Positions 17,405 to 25,966 of a stretch of DNA of 64,000 bases are shown here, one piece after another. Source of the DNA: UBA947 sp031550975 (lineage in GTDB: Bacteria > Cyanobacteriota > Vampirovibrionia > Gastranaerophilales > Gastranaerophilaceae); the NCBI GenBank assembly GCA_031550975.1, contig JAVBOC010000004.1, positions 105,074 to 169,073 of the forward strand. Reading direction: 5' to 3'. Numbering within the stretch: the first letter of the stretch is position 1; every line of letters begins with the position of its first letter. The translations under genes and the position numbers were made by a program. The notes under the pieces are model-generated. The model made no database searches. It was given only the letters and a program-made list of their open reading frames with translations, and had not been told where the DNA came from.

Positions 17405-17841
17405 GCAGCGAAAAACACATGGACAAAGCCATTGAAAAAGCTCGCAACTCAGGGGTCGAAATCCCTGTTGGTGCTGTCATAGTAAAAGATGACGAAATCC
17501 TCGCCTGCGCCTGCAATAAAAAAGAAGTCTTAAACGACGTGACCGCACACGCGGAAATCTTAGCAATAAGAGAGGCGTCAGAAAAACTCGGCAACTGGCG
17601 GCTTGAAGACTGCACAATGTATGTAACCCTAGAACCCTGCCCGATGTGCGCCTGGGCGATTCTTCAATCACGCATAAAAACAGTATATTTCGGTTCTTAT
17701 GATCCAAATTATGGGGCATTGGGTTCTGCGATTGATTTACGCACAGCAGGAAATTCCAAGCTCAAAGTTTACGGCGGAATCGCAGAAGAAGAATGCAGCG
17801 CGCTGCTGGATAAATATTTTAGTGAATTGAGAAATAAATGA
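17401..17841 (+). CDS. tadA: tRNA-specific adenosine deaminase
   Basis: Converts A34 to inosine in the wobble position of tRNA-Arg(ACG). The motifs HAEILAIREA (zinc His and catalytic Glu) and PCPMCAWAI (zinc cysteines) are diagnostic; length is 146 residues. The start at 17401 is chosen because it overlaps the kinase stop (ATGA) and gives the normal N-terminus; a longer frame from 17356 would run into the kinase gene. Its own stop overlaps the next gene in the same way, so all four genes from 15255 form one operon. Confidence 0.93.
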   Translation: MSSEKHMDKAIEKARNSGVEIPVGAVIVKDDEILACACNKKEVLNDVTAHAEILAIREASEKLGNWRLEDCTMYVTLEPCPMCAWAILQSRIKTVYFGSYDPNYGALGSAIDLRTAGNSKLKVYGGIAEEECSALLDKYFSELRNK

Positions 17842-18572
17842 TTACTAAAGCAGAACTTGACAAATTAGCACAACAGTTTGAGGTTAATGCTTTTATAGAA
17901 GACGACCCGATACTTTTTTTGCATAAATTTGACGATAAAAAAGACGTTGAAATCGCGGGGTTTATCGCGTCTTTAATCGCTTACGGCAGCCGAAAAGTCT
18001 TTATCCGCAAGCTAAACGAACTTTTTGAAATCATGGAACACGACCCCCATAATTATATTTTAGATTTTGACCCAAAATCGCTCGGGGATTTTAATTACAG
18101 GTTTGGCAAAACCCAAGATTTCGCACAGATTTTTAAAATCATGCAAGAACTCTACGCCAACGACGGCGGATTTGAGCAGATTTTTAAACAAGGTTATGAG
18201 TCAGGTAATACATTCACTCCAGTCGTGGATTATTTTTATTCACGGGCTGGAAAAGACGTCGGACACGGGTTTTACCACATGATTCCAAACCCGCAAAATG
18301 GGGGCGCGATGAAGCGTTTAAACATGTTTTTGCGCTGGATGGTCAGAAAAGGACCGGTTGACCTTGGGATTTGGGATTTTATGCCGCCGTCTGAACTTTT
18401 AATCCCGCTTGATGTTCATGTCGCGCGGATTTCGCGCGAAATGGGACTCTTAACAAGAAGCTCAAACGATTTTAAAGCAGTCATTGAACTCACTCAAAAA
18501 CTAAAAGAATTTGACCCGCACGACCCCGTCAAATATGACTTTGCACTCTTTGGTTACGGAGTCAACAGATAA
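17838..18572 (+). CDS. TIGR02757 (DUF2400) family protein
   Basis: 244 residues with the features I associate with TIGR02757: DDPILFLHKF near the N-terminus, FIASLIAYGSRKVF, FLRWMVRKGPVDLGIW, and a C-terminal PLDVHVARISREMGLL followed by FDPHDPVKYDFALFGYGV. The C-terminal part resembles the helix-hairpin-helix region of DNA glycosylases. The biochemical function is not established. ATGA overlap with tadA points to translational coupling. Confidence 0.85.
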   Translation: MITKAELDKLAQQFEVNAFIEDDPILFLHKFDDKKDVEIAGFIASLIAYGSRKVFIRKLNELFEIMEHDPHNYILDFDPKSLGDFNYRFGKTQDFAQIFKIMQELYANDGGFEQIFKQGYESGNTFTPVVDYFYSRAGKDVGHGFYHMIPNPQNGGAMKRLNMFLRWMVRKGPVDLGIWDFMPPSELLIPLDVHVARISREMGLLTRSSNDFKAVIELTQKLKEFDPHDPVKYDFALFGYGVNR

Positions 18573-18576
18573 AAAC

Positions 18577-19515
18577 TTATGGTGTCTTAACGCAACGAGC
18601 GCCATATCCGATATCTTTATACATACGGCCGATTGTTCCATAATTAAGAATATTTGCGAAATAATTTGGTGAATTTTCTTCAGAAGCCCAGTTATAAGGA
18701 GCCAGATGCAGAATATCGTCATGCTGAGTCATTATTAATAATTCTGCACTTGTCGGCAATCTCATTCCTTTATCAGCACAAGCTTTTTTCACTCCTGCCC
18801 AACAGTTGCGACTGCAAAAAACCATTCCACTTCCGGATGGATCATATGATATGAATTCTGAACCATCGCAAGTATTGATGCATCCACCAACACTATCTCC
18901 CACGCATATTCCTTCCGGCAATAATGTTCCCTCACACTTGAAACTTGACAATTCTGCATTAAAAAGATTTACATCTTTGGTCAATTTATTTGGTGATGAA
19001 TCACCGTTAGTATCATACAAAGCTGCTACACTACATTTTGATACCTCTTCACCGGTTGCAGCTGGGTCTAAAGTACACGATGGATTATATGCAATAAACA
19101 CATTTGCACCATTTGCTAATTTCAGACCAATGATATTAGTACCCCAGCTTTTGCTAAAACTTTGGGCAGTAGATAATGTGTTTGTTGAAATTGGAGTTAT
19201 ATCGTCTAATACCTCAGACACAAAGCAGGAAGACAGATTGTCATTTTGACATACTTCAATCATTCTCATAAAGTTCTTTAATTCATCCACAAATGCTTCT
19301 GTTGTTGTATAAACTGTCAGTCTTCCACGAGCATGCATTTGGCCTACGGCTTCGGTAAGTCTGTTCTCAAAGACTTTACTCGCCGTTTTCCAGCGTTCTT
19401 CCTGCCAGTTTTTAAGCAATGTCGGGATAGTTAAAGCAGCAACTATACCAATTACGCCTAGAACTATCAAAACCTCAGCTAAAGTGAAGCCTTTTTTTGC
19501 GGATGCTTGTTTCAT
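18577..19515 (-). CDS. Prepilin-like protein with variable Cys-rich C-terminus (type A)
   Basis: A 9-residue leader ending in G, then FTLAEVLIVLGVIG. The body (about residues 30-190) is closely related to the prepilins at 53575 and 60008 (KNWQEERW, VFENRLTEAVGQMHARGRL, NWGT-like motif, NGANVFIAYNPSCTLDPAA). The C-terminal part differs and has many Cys plus KKACADKGMRLPTSAELLIM, a segment like DUF1566/FGE-type domains. AGGAG lies upstream of the ATG. It converges on the TIGR02757 gene with a 4-bp gap. No assembly genes are nearby. Confidence 0.85.
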   Translation of the reverse strand: MKQASAKKGFTLAEVLIVLGVIGIVAALTIPTLLKNWQEERWKTASKVFENRLTEAVGQMHARGRLTVYTTTEAFVDELKNFMRMIEVCQNDNLSSCFVSEVLDDITPISTNTLSTAQSFSKSWGTNIIGLKLANGANVFIAYNPSCTLDPAATGEEVSKCSVAALYDTNGDSSPNKLTKDVNLFNAELSSFKCEGTLLPEGICVGDSVGGCINTCDGSEFISYDPSGSGMVFCSRNCWAGVKKACADKGMRLPTSAELLIMTQHDDILHLAPYNWASEENSPNYFANILNYGTIGRMYKDIGYGARCVKTP

Positions 19516-19740
19516 GCAATACTCCTTTGGTTAATACTATTATATAGTTCTTTTGTCTTATGTCAATTACAATAGCCATTAAATTCCTCTGTATCTGAAT
19601 ATTGGCGGTTCGAAAAATCGTGGTTTTTCTCACCATGAGCGTTCATTATATTTACGCTCGCCAAATTCCTCCATTTAAATGGTTGATTTTTGAAAAAAAA
19701 CTATTAATATATGAATATGCAACAATAGAGAGGCTATACC

Positions 19741-20295
19741 ATGGCAAATAATAATGGTTTATTATCCGGAATATTTTCAGGACTGACCAGCACATATTCA
19801 TATTTAAAATCCCAAAACCCTGACGGGTTAACACTTCAGGGAATTAAAGATATCCAAGGGGACAGCGAAAAAGCAAACATGATGAACGGGACTTTTGCAT
19901 CATATCTGCAAACGAATTTTGCAAAAATTGATAAAGACGGCGACGGAATAATCGCCGAAAGCGAGATGGAAGCCTTGACTTCTGCTATGGCTCGCGGCGG
20001 ACTCTCAAAAGAAGAATTAATCCAACTTTACGCGTCCGGTGCAAGCGGATTATCTGAAGACACCTATAATATGATAATCCAACATTTTGAAGACATGGAT
20101 ACAAACAAAGACGGCAAAATAACTTCTGCAGAAATCACAGCGTTCACTGTCAGTTCCGCTAAACAAGAAAAAATGGATGAAGATACTCACAAAAGAGCGA
20201 CTAATATGTCCTTGTTCTATGGTGAAGATTCCTCGTCAAGTGTAGATAGTTATAGTTTATTGAGCTATAAGTACAAAAGTAGTAAAAAATCGTAA
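19741..20295 (+). CDS. EF-hand calcium-binding protein
   Basis: 184 residues with two canonical EF-hand loops: DKDGDGIIAESE at residues 64-75 and DTNKDGKITSAE at 120-131, each with the full set of calcium ligands including Glu at position 12. No signal peptide is visible, but the first 20 residues are hydrophobic and Gly/Ser-rich. The product could act as a calcium sensor or buffer. It stands alone, with a GAGGC ribosome site 7 nt upstream and a terminator at 20487. Confidence 0.85.
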   Translation: MANNNGLLSGIFSGLTSTYSYLKSQNPDGLTLQGIKDIQGDSEKANMMNGTFASYLQTNFAKIDKDGDGIIAESEMEALTSAMARGGLSKEELIQLYASGASGLSEDTYNMIIQHFEDMDTNKDGKITSAEITAFTVSSAKQEKMDEDTHKRATNMSLFYGEDSSSSVDSYSLLSYKYKSSKKS

Positions 20296-20326
20296 AAATA
20301 ATCCTTAGTAAACGCGAGCGAGCTGA

Positions 20327-20407
20327 GCGGATTTTCGCAAGAACAGAGCGCAGCAAGTTCGTCCAAACGAGCAAAACCACGCTTTTGCGAGTTGCGAACA
20401 ATCCAAG
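20327..20407. repeat. GGATTATTCGGG...CCGAAAATCCGC family repeat, variant copy
   Basis: Begins GCGGATTTTCGCAA and ends TTGCGAACAATCCAAG, with the internal segment AAAACCACGCTTTTGCGA shared with the copies at 53373 and 60984. Confidence 0.7.
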
Positions 20408-20486
20408 ACAGGCTGAAAGGGCGGCTTTGCCGGCCTGAAACGCCGTTACAAGCGAGCGAGTAAGACACGAACATGGGAAAGACTTA

Positions 20487-20520
20487 AATCGCCGGAACTT
20501 TCAGTTCCGGCGATTCTTTT
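20487..20520 (+). terminator. Intrinsic terminator downstream of the EF-hand gene
   Basis: A 13-bp perfect stem (AATCGCCGGAACT with AGTTCCGGCGATT) and a 3-nt loop are followed by CTTTTT. Confidence 0.85.
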
Positions 20521-20539
20521 TAATATTAATATTATTCAA

Positions 20540-20800
20540 TTAATCACCGCCATAACCGCCTTTTACGTCATGGGTCAAATAAAGTTTTCTAAGCATCTGC
20601 AATTCATTTGCTTGTGCTTGAGTAAGAGGCGTCCGATTGCCAATACCTTCGAGTTCATATATTCGTTTTAGCATTGCACTCGACCAGTTGCCGCCATCTC
20701 TTTGGTAAGAGTGGACTGTTGGAGGCTTTGGAGGTGGAACATAAGGCTTAATGTTTACTTGCTTTAACCTTGTTGGCATTACTGGACTTATTCTTGGCAT
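20540..20800 (-). CDS. Small hypothetical protein, 86 residues
   Basis: Not recognised. The N-terminal half is Pro/basic-rich (VPPPKPPTVHS); the C-terminal half is likely helical (LTQAQANELQMLRKLYLT). No signal or membrane segment is seen. GGAG lies 6 nt before the ATG, supporting translation. It converges on the terminator of the EF-hand gene. Confidence 0.55.
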   Translation of the reverse strand: MPRISPVMPTRLKQVNIKPYVPPPKPPTVHSYQRDGGNWSSAMLKRIYELEGIGNRTPLTQAQANELQMLRKLYLTHDVKGGYGGD

Positions 20801-20878
20801 ATTTTCTCCGTTTTGTCTTACCCTAATTTAAGCACGGTGAAGTTTGAAAAATGCCCTTTTTATAAGTAATATTTACAA

Positions 20879-21178
20879 TCAGTTACACTCAATCTCATCG
20901 CGCGAAAGTCTTGGCCCATCCCATTCCATTTTTTCGTATTTTTTGCGATTGTTTTCATGGGTAACGGCAGAAACCCTGCGTTCTGTATTTTTAATATCTT
21001 TATCAAGCGCATGGGCAATAAGTTTTAATTTTTCGTTTAAATCGAAATCTTTTAGCATTTTTTTGTAATTATGCGCTAGTTTTTCTAAAGAACCGGACTT
21101 GTAAGCGATAACCCCAATTGCTGCTGCAGCGCCCGCTAGAGCTGCTATTGATAAAATAATTTTTGTTGTTTTTTCCAT
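20879..21178 (-). CDS. Small membrane-anchored hypothetical protein
   Basis: 99 residues from the ATG at 21178, chosen because GGAAGGAG lies 5 nt upstream; a longer frame to 21247 lacks such a site. One hydrophobic Ala/Gly-rich helix spans residues 6-27 (IILSIAALAGAAAAIGVIAY), then comes a charged helical tail. This is a single-pass membrane or secreted small protein of unknown role. Confidence 0.6.
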   Translation of the reverse strand: MEKTTKIILSIAALAGAAAAIGVIAYKSGSLEKLAHNYKKMLKDFDLNEKLKLIAHALDKDIKNTERRVSAVTHENNRKKYEKMEWDGPRLSRDEIECN

Positions 21179-21274
21179 GAGAACTCCTTCCATTATTTGA
21201 AAGAATATAAACCTAATCTGATAAAAAAACATTCCCCGAAACGACAAGGCTTTATAAAAAACATTAGATTAACT

Positions 21275-21300
21275 GTCATCCTGAACTTGATTCAGGATCT
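21275..21300 (+). repeat. REP-like palindrome (GTCATCCTGAACTTGATTCA type)
   Basis: Copy of the unit at 8744, paired with an inverted copy at 21405-21430. The roughly 100 bp between them holds nothing recognisable. Confidence 0.85.
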
Positions 21301-21404
21301 AACAGTCAATAAAGTATAGTCAAACTCACAAATCAAAATTATGCCGTTTATATAATTTCAATAAAAAACAACTCAAAAATAATTGGTCGAAGCAAACGGT
21401 GGAC

Positions 21405-21430
21405 AGATCCTGAATCAAGTTCAGGATGAC
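21405..21430 (-). repeat. REP-like palindrome, inverted copy
   Basis: Reverse complement of the unit at 21275-21300, just beyond the 3' end of the membrane protein gene. Confidence 0.85.
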
Positions 21431-21460
21431 AAAATGAAGTATAGAGCGGAGTCCAGTTTT

Positions 21461-22657
21461 TTATGCAGTAGCCATAGCTTTAGCCGTTTTTGCTCCTTTA
21501 ATTTGTGCAATTTGCTCTTGCTGTGCTGCGCGCTGGCGCTTATGTCCATGTCCGTTTCTGTAACCTATACCTGCACGGTAGCCGGAGATGAAATACATAA
21601 ACGGCAGTGCCGGCTCAATCCATTTGAAGCCCGCCAAAACCCCTGCGGTTGCGATATCGTCCACGTGAAGCGCGATATCTAAAGCTTCCGGTGTTCTTTC
21701 GTTATAGATGCCTTTTTTGCCGTCTTTTGCCTGTTTACCGTCTAAAATCGGGTTAATTAGATATTTACTAATCAAGTTTGCGATGAAACTTCCGCCGATA
21801 ACACCTGTTATTGCAATACCTGAAAGGATTATGGCAAGTCTTTTACCCGGACCCGGCGGTTTAATCATACCTTTCTCAGACATTTTTTCTGAAGCATACA
21901 AGAACGCGCCCGCGCCAACATTACAGAGGAAAATGTTTGCTAAATACTGGTAAATTCCTTCTTTAATTTTGTTGCTTGTCTTTTCTTTGCTGCCTGTACC
22001 GGTAACTTTGTCCGCCACGACACCGCCGGCAACACCACCCACAACAGGGATAAAGCCCAAAAGGGATAATGCGCCAATTTTACTGAAAATCTCTTTTGAA
22101 GTTAAATTCTTCGGCGTTGGCAAAAGTTCTTCAAACAATTCTCTTACAGGATTGTCTTCGGCTAAGTTCTTTTTATAGTCTTTTGCGCCCAATTTTTCAT
22201 ATAAAATGTGGATATCATCTGTTGAAAAGGCTTTTTCGCCATCATGTGCTTTTTTCAAGATTTTTATTACATCAGCATCTTTTGCTCCATCAGCATTAGA
22301 CGTTAAAAATTTTGTAATAGCCTCTTTTTGCTTTGCGATTGATTCATTCAGCGGAGCAATTTCAATTAACGGACTTCCTTCTTTAAGTGAAATAGGAAGA
22401 CGGAATTTTCCACCAGTCCCGCGCCATTTAACAAAACGCGTACCCGCAAGCGTTACAGCGATTGTACTGGCAATAATAATCCCATTTTTGAGCCAAACGG
22501 TTTTCTTCTGGTCTTTTGGCTTATGCTCGGCACTATGCCAAGAATCCAGCGCCCAATACGCACCGCCAACACCTGCTAACAAAGCTGGCATATGGTTATT
22601 TAATTTACTTAATAATACCGGTTGATCAACAAAAGAGGGTAATTTTGCAATTTTCAC
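21461..22657 (-). CDS. Multi-pass membrane protein of unknown function
   Basis: 398 residues with several hydrophobic Gly/Ala-rich segments: around 23-40, 55-72, 195-215 (LSLLGFIPVVGGVAGGVV), 240-257, 277-300 and 340-360. A hydrophilic domain of about 100 residues sits between the first pair and the rest. The C-terminus is basic and Ala-rich. GTG start at 22657 with AAAGGA about 10 nt upstream; the closest ATG is out of frame. I do not recognise a family. Confidence 0.6.
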   Translation of the reverse strand: MKIAKLPSFVDQPVLLSKLNNHMPALLAGVGGAYWALDSWHSAEHKPKDQKKTVWLKNGIIIASTIAVTLAGTRFVKWRGTGGKFRLPISLKEGSPLIEIAPLNESIAKQKEAITKFLTSNADGAKDADVIKILKKAHDGEKAFSTDDIHILYEKLGAKDYKKNLAEDNPVRELFEELLPTPKNLTSKEIFSKIGALSLLGFIPVVGGVAGGVVADKVTGTGSKEKTSNKIKEGIYQYLANIFLCNVGAGAFLYASEKMSEKGMIKPPGPGKRLAIILSGIAITGVIGGSFIANLISKYLINPILDGKQAKDGKKGIYNERTPEALDIALHVDDIATAGVLAGFKWIEPALPFMYFISGYRAGIGYRNGHGHKRQRAAQQEQIAQIKGAKTAKAMATA

Positions 22658-22724
22658 TTGGACATATCCTTTCTATATCCTGTTAGGATAAGCTAACTTT
22701 AAAATAAACAAAAAAACATGTCAA

Positions 22725-22890
22725 GCGGATTTTCGGTAGAGTGAAGCGTTAAATGAGCGAACAAAAGACATATTTGCGCTTTATCAAGCTGTTCGCAGAA
22801 CTTATGAGCAAATATGGATTGTGAGCGAATAACGCGTAACTCGTCTGTTGGAGCGGGACGTTACTCCCGCGACGACCCGAATAATCCAAG
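22725..22890. repeat. GGATTATTCGGG...CCGAAAATCCGC family repeat, long copy
   Basis: Fills most of the 324-bp gap between two genes. It begins GCGGATTTTCGGTAG and ends CCCGAATAATCCAAG. The internal GTTGGAGCGGGACGTTACTC is shared almost exactly with the copy near 43280. Confidence 0.75.
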
Positions 22891-22924
22891 ATGCGTAAGC
22901 GAGCAGAGCGCAGCAAAATGTCAT

Positions 22925-22957
22925 GAAAAAAGATGAATATTGCTATCCATCTTTTTA
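22925..22957 (-). terminator. Bidirectional-looking intrinsic terminator
   Basis: AAAAAAGATG pairs with CATCTTTTT around a 13-nt loop. It lies 25 bp after the stop of the gene at 22982 on the reverse strand. Confidence 0.7.
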
Positions 22958-22981
22958 AAATTTTTATTATTTATTTGGTGA

Positions 22982-23353
22982 TTATTTGTCTTGTTTGCCT
23001 CTATAGGCACTGACAATATCTGCAAGTCTTGTTGCATAGAACGCTGCTGTTAATGCTACAGCACCTGCGATAAAACCTTTCGAAACACCTTTTACATTGC
23101 CTGCTGCTTTATTAAGCCCCACGGCAACAGTTGCAGCCGTTCCTCCAATTAATGCTATTGTACCAGCTAAAAATCCGATGCCCGTACCGGTTCTGCCATC
23201 TAGCATTTGTCCTAATCCGGGCACAAACGCTGATGCCCAAGCTTTGCCTGCGCCGCCTGATTTTCTAGGTTCACAATTACAGTCGCATTTACAGTTGCCA
23301 AAAGCAACATTTCTGTTTACCGTATTAACACCTACTGCTCCAACTGTTGTCAT
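22982..23353 (-). CDS. Small membrane protein with Cys-rich N-terminus
   Basis: About 123 residues from the ATG at 23353 (a GTG at 23380 would add nine). The N-terminus has NRNVAFGNCKCDCNC, followed by SAFVPGLGQMLDGRTGTG, a turn motif typical of small two-helix membrane proteins (DUF5683/TM2-like), and two or three Gly/Ala-rich hydrophobic segments. The four closely spaced Cys may bind metal. Function unknown. Terminator at 22925. Confidence 0.6.
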   Translation of the reverse strand: MTTVGAVGVNTVNRNVAFGNCKCDCNCEPRKSGGAGKAWASAFVPGLGQMLDGRTGTGIGFLAGTIALIGGTAATVAVGLNKAAGNVKGVSKGFIAGAVALTAAFYATRLADIVSAYRGKQDK

Positions 23354-23467
23354 CACATACCAACTTTCACTAATTTTCACTACACATTCATGTAAAAACT
23401 AAAGCAACATAAAAATTGCCCCATATTGCATGTATGGCTTAATATTTATTTACAAAAGCCGAATAAC

Positions 23468-23902
23468 CTACCCCTTATAGAGTTTTTGCATGCGTGTTTT
23501 GAATTCAGGGGAGTTTTTGCATTCTGTTTTTACAAAATCATTAAATTTAGTTATATGTTTAAAAATCTTTTCCGAAACGATGTGTTCCATCTTGCAAGCG
23601 GTATCAAGCGCTTCGCCTGCCGGGATTCCAAGAACATTACCAAAAAAGTCCAAAATAGCTTCGTGTTTTTCTAAGATGCTTTTTGCGGTTTTTTCGCCTT
23701 CTTTAGTCAGCGTAATTGGCGCATAAGGCGCGTAGTTAATTAATTTTTTTTCAGAGAGCATGTTCAAAGCGCCCGTAACGGAGGCTTTTCGCACCCCAAG
23801 AGCGTTAGAAATCTTTGTAACCTTTGCCTGACCATCTTCTAAGACCTGGTTGTAAATTTCTTCAATATAATCTTCCAAGCTATACGATAAAGTTTGCGCC
23901 AT
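23468..23902 (-). CDS. DtxR/MntR-family metal-dependent regulator
   Basis: 144 residues: winged helix (LEDYIEEIYNQVLEDGQAKV, KVTKISNALGVRKASVTGAL, then ITLTKEGEKTA) and a dimerisation/metal-binding helix pair (HEAILDFFGNVLG, DTACKMEHIVS). It has the short DtxR form without the SH3 domain, like MntR. It probably represses metal uptake when Fe or Mn is ample. Start at 23902 because TGTTACAAT ends 6 nt upstream on the reverse strand; a longer frame to 23947 crosses the promoter. Confidence 0.85.
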   Translation of the reverse strand: MAQTLSYSLEDYIEEIYNQVLEDGQAKVTKISNALGVRKASVTGALNMLSEKKLINYAPYAPITLTKEGEKTAKSILEKHEAILDFFGNVLGIPAGEALDTACKMEHIVSEKIFKHITKFNDFVKTECKNSPEFKTRMQKLYKG

Positions 23903-23908
23903 GGGCTT

Positions 23909-23917
23909 ATTGTAACA
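23909..23917 (-). promoter_or_regulatory. Extended -10 promoter of the DtxR-like gene
   Basis: TGTTACAAT on the reverse strand ends 6 nt before the ATG at 23902. Confidence 0.65.
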
Positions 23918-23949
23918 TGGAAAAATAAAATACAACAGACTACGCACAC

Positions 23950-24038
23950 CAGGGATTAGGGATTAGAGATTAGGAATTAGTAATCAGGGACTAGTGGTGG
24001 GCTGATTCCTAGTCCCTAATCCCTAGTCCCTAATTACT
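23950..24038. repeat. Two inverted heptamer arrays upstream of dnaG
   Basis: TTAGGGA/ACTAGGG-type units at 23950-23994 face CCCTART-type units at 24005-24038 across a short spacer. Confidence 0.85.
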
Positions 24039-24045
24039 AATTTCA

Positions 24046-24054
24046 TGTTAATAT
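24046..24054 (+). promoter_or_regulatory. Extended -10 promoter of dnaG
   Basis: TGTTAATAT ends 6 nt before the ATG at 24061. There is no Shine-Dalgarno sequence. Confidence 0.55.
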
Positions 24055-24060
24055 ATTGTC

Positions 24061-25923
24061 ATGGCGAGTTCACTGGAAGAATTAACAACGCAGATTAAAG
24101 ACCGGCTTGATATTGTGGATGTGGTATCCGAGCAGGTCATCTTAAAACGCAATGGTAATCACTATTGGGGCTTATGCCCGTTTCATAAAGAAAAAACACC
24201 GTCGTTTTCGGTCAACCCGCAATTAGGGATTTACAAATGTTTCGGCTGCGGCGAAGGAGGCGATGCGCTTTCGTTTGTGATGAAGACGCAAGGCAAAGAC
24301 TTTATGGAAGTCATAAAAGAATACGCCGAAAAATTCCACCTTGAAATGCCGCAGAGCTTCGGCACAGGAACCGAAAAAGGCTTAAAAGAAGAACTTATTA
24401 AGGCTTGTACTAAAGCAGCTGAATTCTATAACCTTCGCTTAACAAAAGACTCTGAATCCGCGTCAGTTTTGGAGTATTTAAATAACCGCGGGATTAACAA
24501 CGATATTATCCGAAAATTTCAGTTAGGTTTGGCTCCAAAGACCTCCGATTTTTATGCAAAATTTAAAAATGAGTTTTCTGACGAGATTTTAGAAAAAGCT
24601 GGCTTAATCTCGCAAAAAGACGGTAGATTTTACGACCGGTTTAGAAGCAGGATTATAATCCCGATTCATAACGAATTCGGGGAAGTCGTGGCGTTTGGGG
24701 CGCGTGCGCTCACCGACGACCAACAGCCAAAGTATTTAAATTCATCTGACGGCCCGATTTATAACAAAGGAAAACTGCTCTACGGACTCTACACGGCAAA
24801 AGAATCCATTAAGGAAGAAGATTGTGTAGTCTTGATGGAAGGCTATTTTGACGTGATTTCGGCACAGGCCCACGGGATAGAAAATTGCGTGGCGTCTTGC
24901 GGCACTTCACTCACCACCGATCACGTTAAATTACTCTCGCGTTACACAAAATCGCGCAAAATCTTTATGTCGTTTGACACAGACGCAGCCGGTTTAAAAG
25001 CAACTGATCGCAACGCCGAACTTATTAAAGAAGCGTTCACTGGATTGGGCAGCATAAAACAGTTTGACGAGAGCTATATTTCGACTTCTGAGGATAAATA
25101 CGCCTGCGAAATCCGCGTAATCGCGCCGCCTGAAGGCAAAGACCCGGATGAATTTATCAGAACCGCCGGAGCAGAAAGCTACAAACAATACATGGAACAC
25201 GCGCCATTGTTAATTGATTTCCAGTTAAATAACATCTTAAAAGACAAAAACGAAGCCAAAACTCCGCAGGAAAAAACGAAATTTGTAAAAAGAATTATCC
25301 CAATCCTTCGCGAAATCAAAAACGAGATCGTTCAATCAGAGTATATTCGTATGGTTTCTAGTACATTGGGTATAGATGAAACCGCTTTATTGAACGAAAT
25401 ACGCAAAATGAAGGAAGAAATTAAATCCGATGAGAGTCATATTGTAAATAGAATTGTAACAAAAAATTCATCAATTGAAGAAAAGGCGCAAAAAAATTTA
25501 TTGAGCGTTTTTCTAGTAACGGACAGTCCTCTTTCATTAGAACAATTAAGGGAAATGATTGATAACACGCTGTTTTCGGAATCCACGTTAACAAATGTTA
25601 AAAATACACTTGACAAAATATCGTATACCGTAAACAATGCCAAAGGACTGATTGAACAGCTATATACAACATACGTCCAAGACCCCGAAGCGCAGACTTT
25701 AATCACAGAACTTGTAGGCATTTCGGAAACCTTCAAAAACCTGAGCGACAAGGATTTTAAGATTGTAATTGAGGAGAATATCCAAAGAATCAACCACTGT
25801 CGAAAGGAAGAAGAACGGGAGAAGACACGTAGTTTATATATAAATGCAAATGATGATGATACAGAAGCCCTAAAGATTCAAATGCAGCTGAGAGATAGAA
25901 TCAACAGCAGAAACAGCCAATAA
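24061..25923 (+). CDS. dnaG: DNA primase DnaG
   Basis: Synthesises RNA primers for replication and docks on DnaB. The N-terminal CHC2 zinc finger has Cys39, His42, Cys60 and Cys63. The catalytic core contains the Toprim motif VLMEGYFDVIS and FMSFDTDAAGLKATDRN. The C-terminal helical region (about 430-620) corresponds to the DnaB-binding domain. 620 residues is the normal length. It is followed after 43 bp by rpoD, as in the classical macromolecular synthesis operon (without rpsU here). Confidence 0.96.
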   Translation: MASSLEELTTQIKDRLDIVDVVSEQVILKRNGNHYWGLCPFHKEKTPSFSVNPQLGIYKCFGCGEGGDALSFVMKTQGKDFMEVIKEYAEKFHLEMPQSFGTGTEKGLKEELIKACTKAAEFYNLRLTKDSESASVLEYLNNRGINNDIIRKFQLGLAPKTSDFYAKFKNEFSDEILEKAGLISQKDGRFYDRFRSRIIIPIHNEFGEVVAFGARALTDDQQPKYLNSSDGPIYNKGKLLYGLYTAKESIKEEDCVVLMEGYFDVISAQAHGIENCVASCGTSLTTDHVKLLSRYTKSRKIFMSFDTDAAGLKATDRNAELIKEAFTGLGSIKQFDESYISTSEDKYACEIRVIAPPEGKDPDEFIRTAGAESYKQYMEHAPLLIDFQLNNILKDKNEAKTPQEKTKFVKRIIPILREIKNEIVQSEYIRMVSSTLGIDETALLNEIRKMKEEIKSDESHIVNRIVTKNSSIEEKAQKNLLSVFLVTDSPLSLEQLREMIDNTLFSESTLTNVKNTLDKISYTVNNAKGLIEQLYTTYVQDPEAQTLITELVGISETFKNLSDKDFKIVIEENIQRINHCRKEEEREKTRSLYINANDDDTEALKIQMQLRDRINSRNSQ

Positions 25924-25966
25924 TCACGAACATTGGCTAAGATATTAAAAAATTGGAGAACAATTA

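Noticed and set aside
18806..19249. Open frame of 147 residues opposite the prepilin
   Set aside because: It is a shadow of the prepilin gene on the other strand, with no ribosome site or family similarity.
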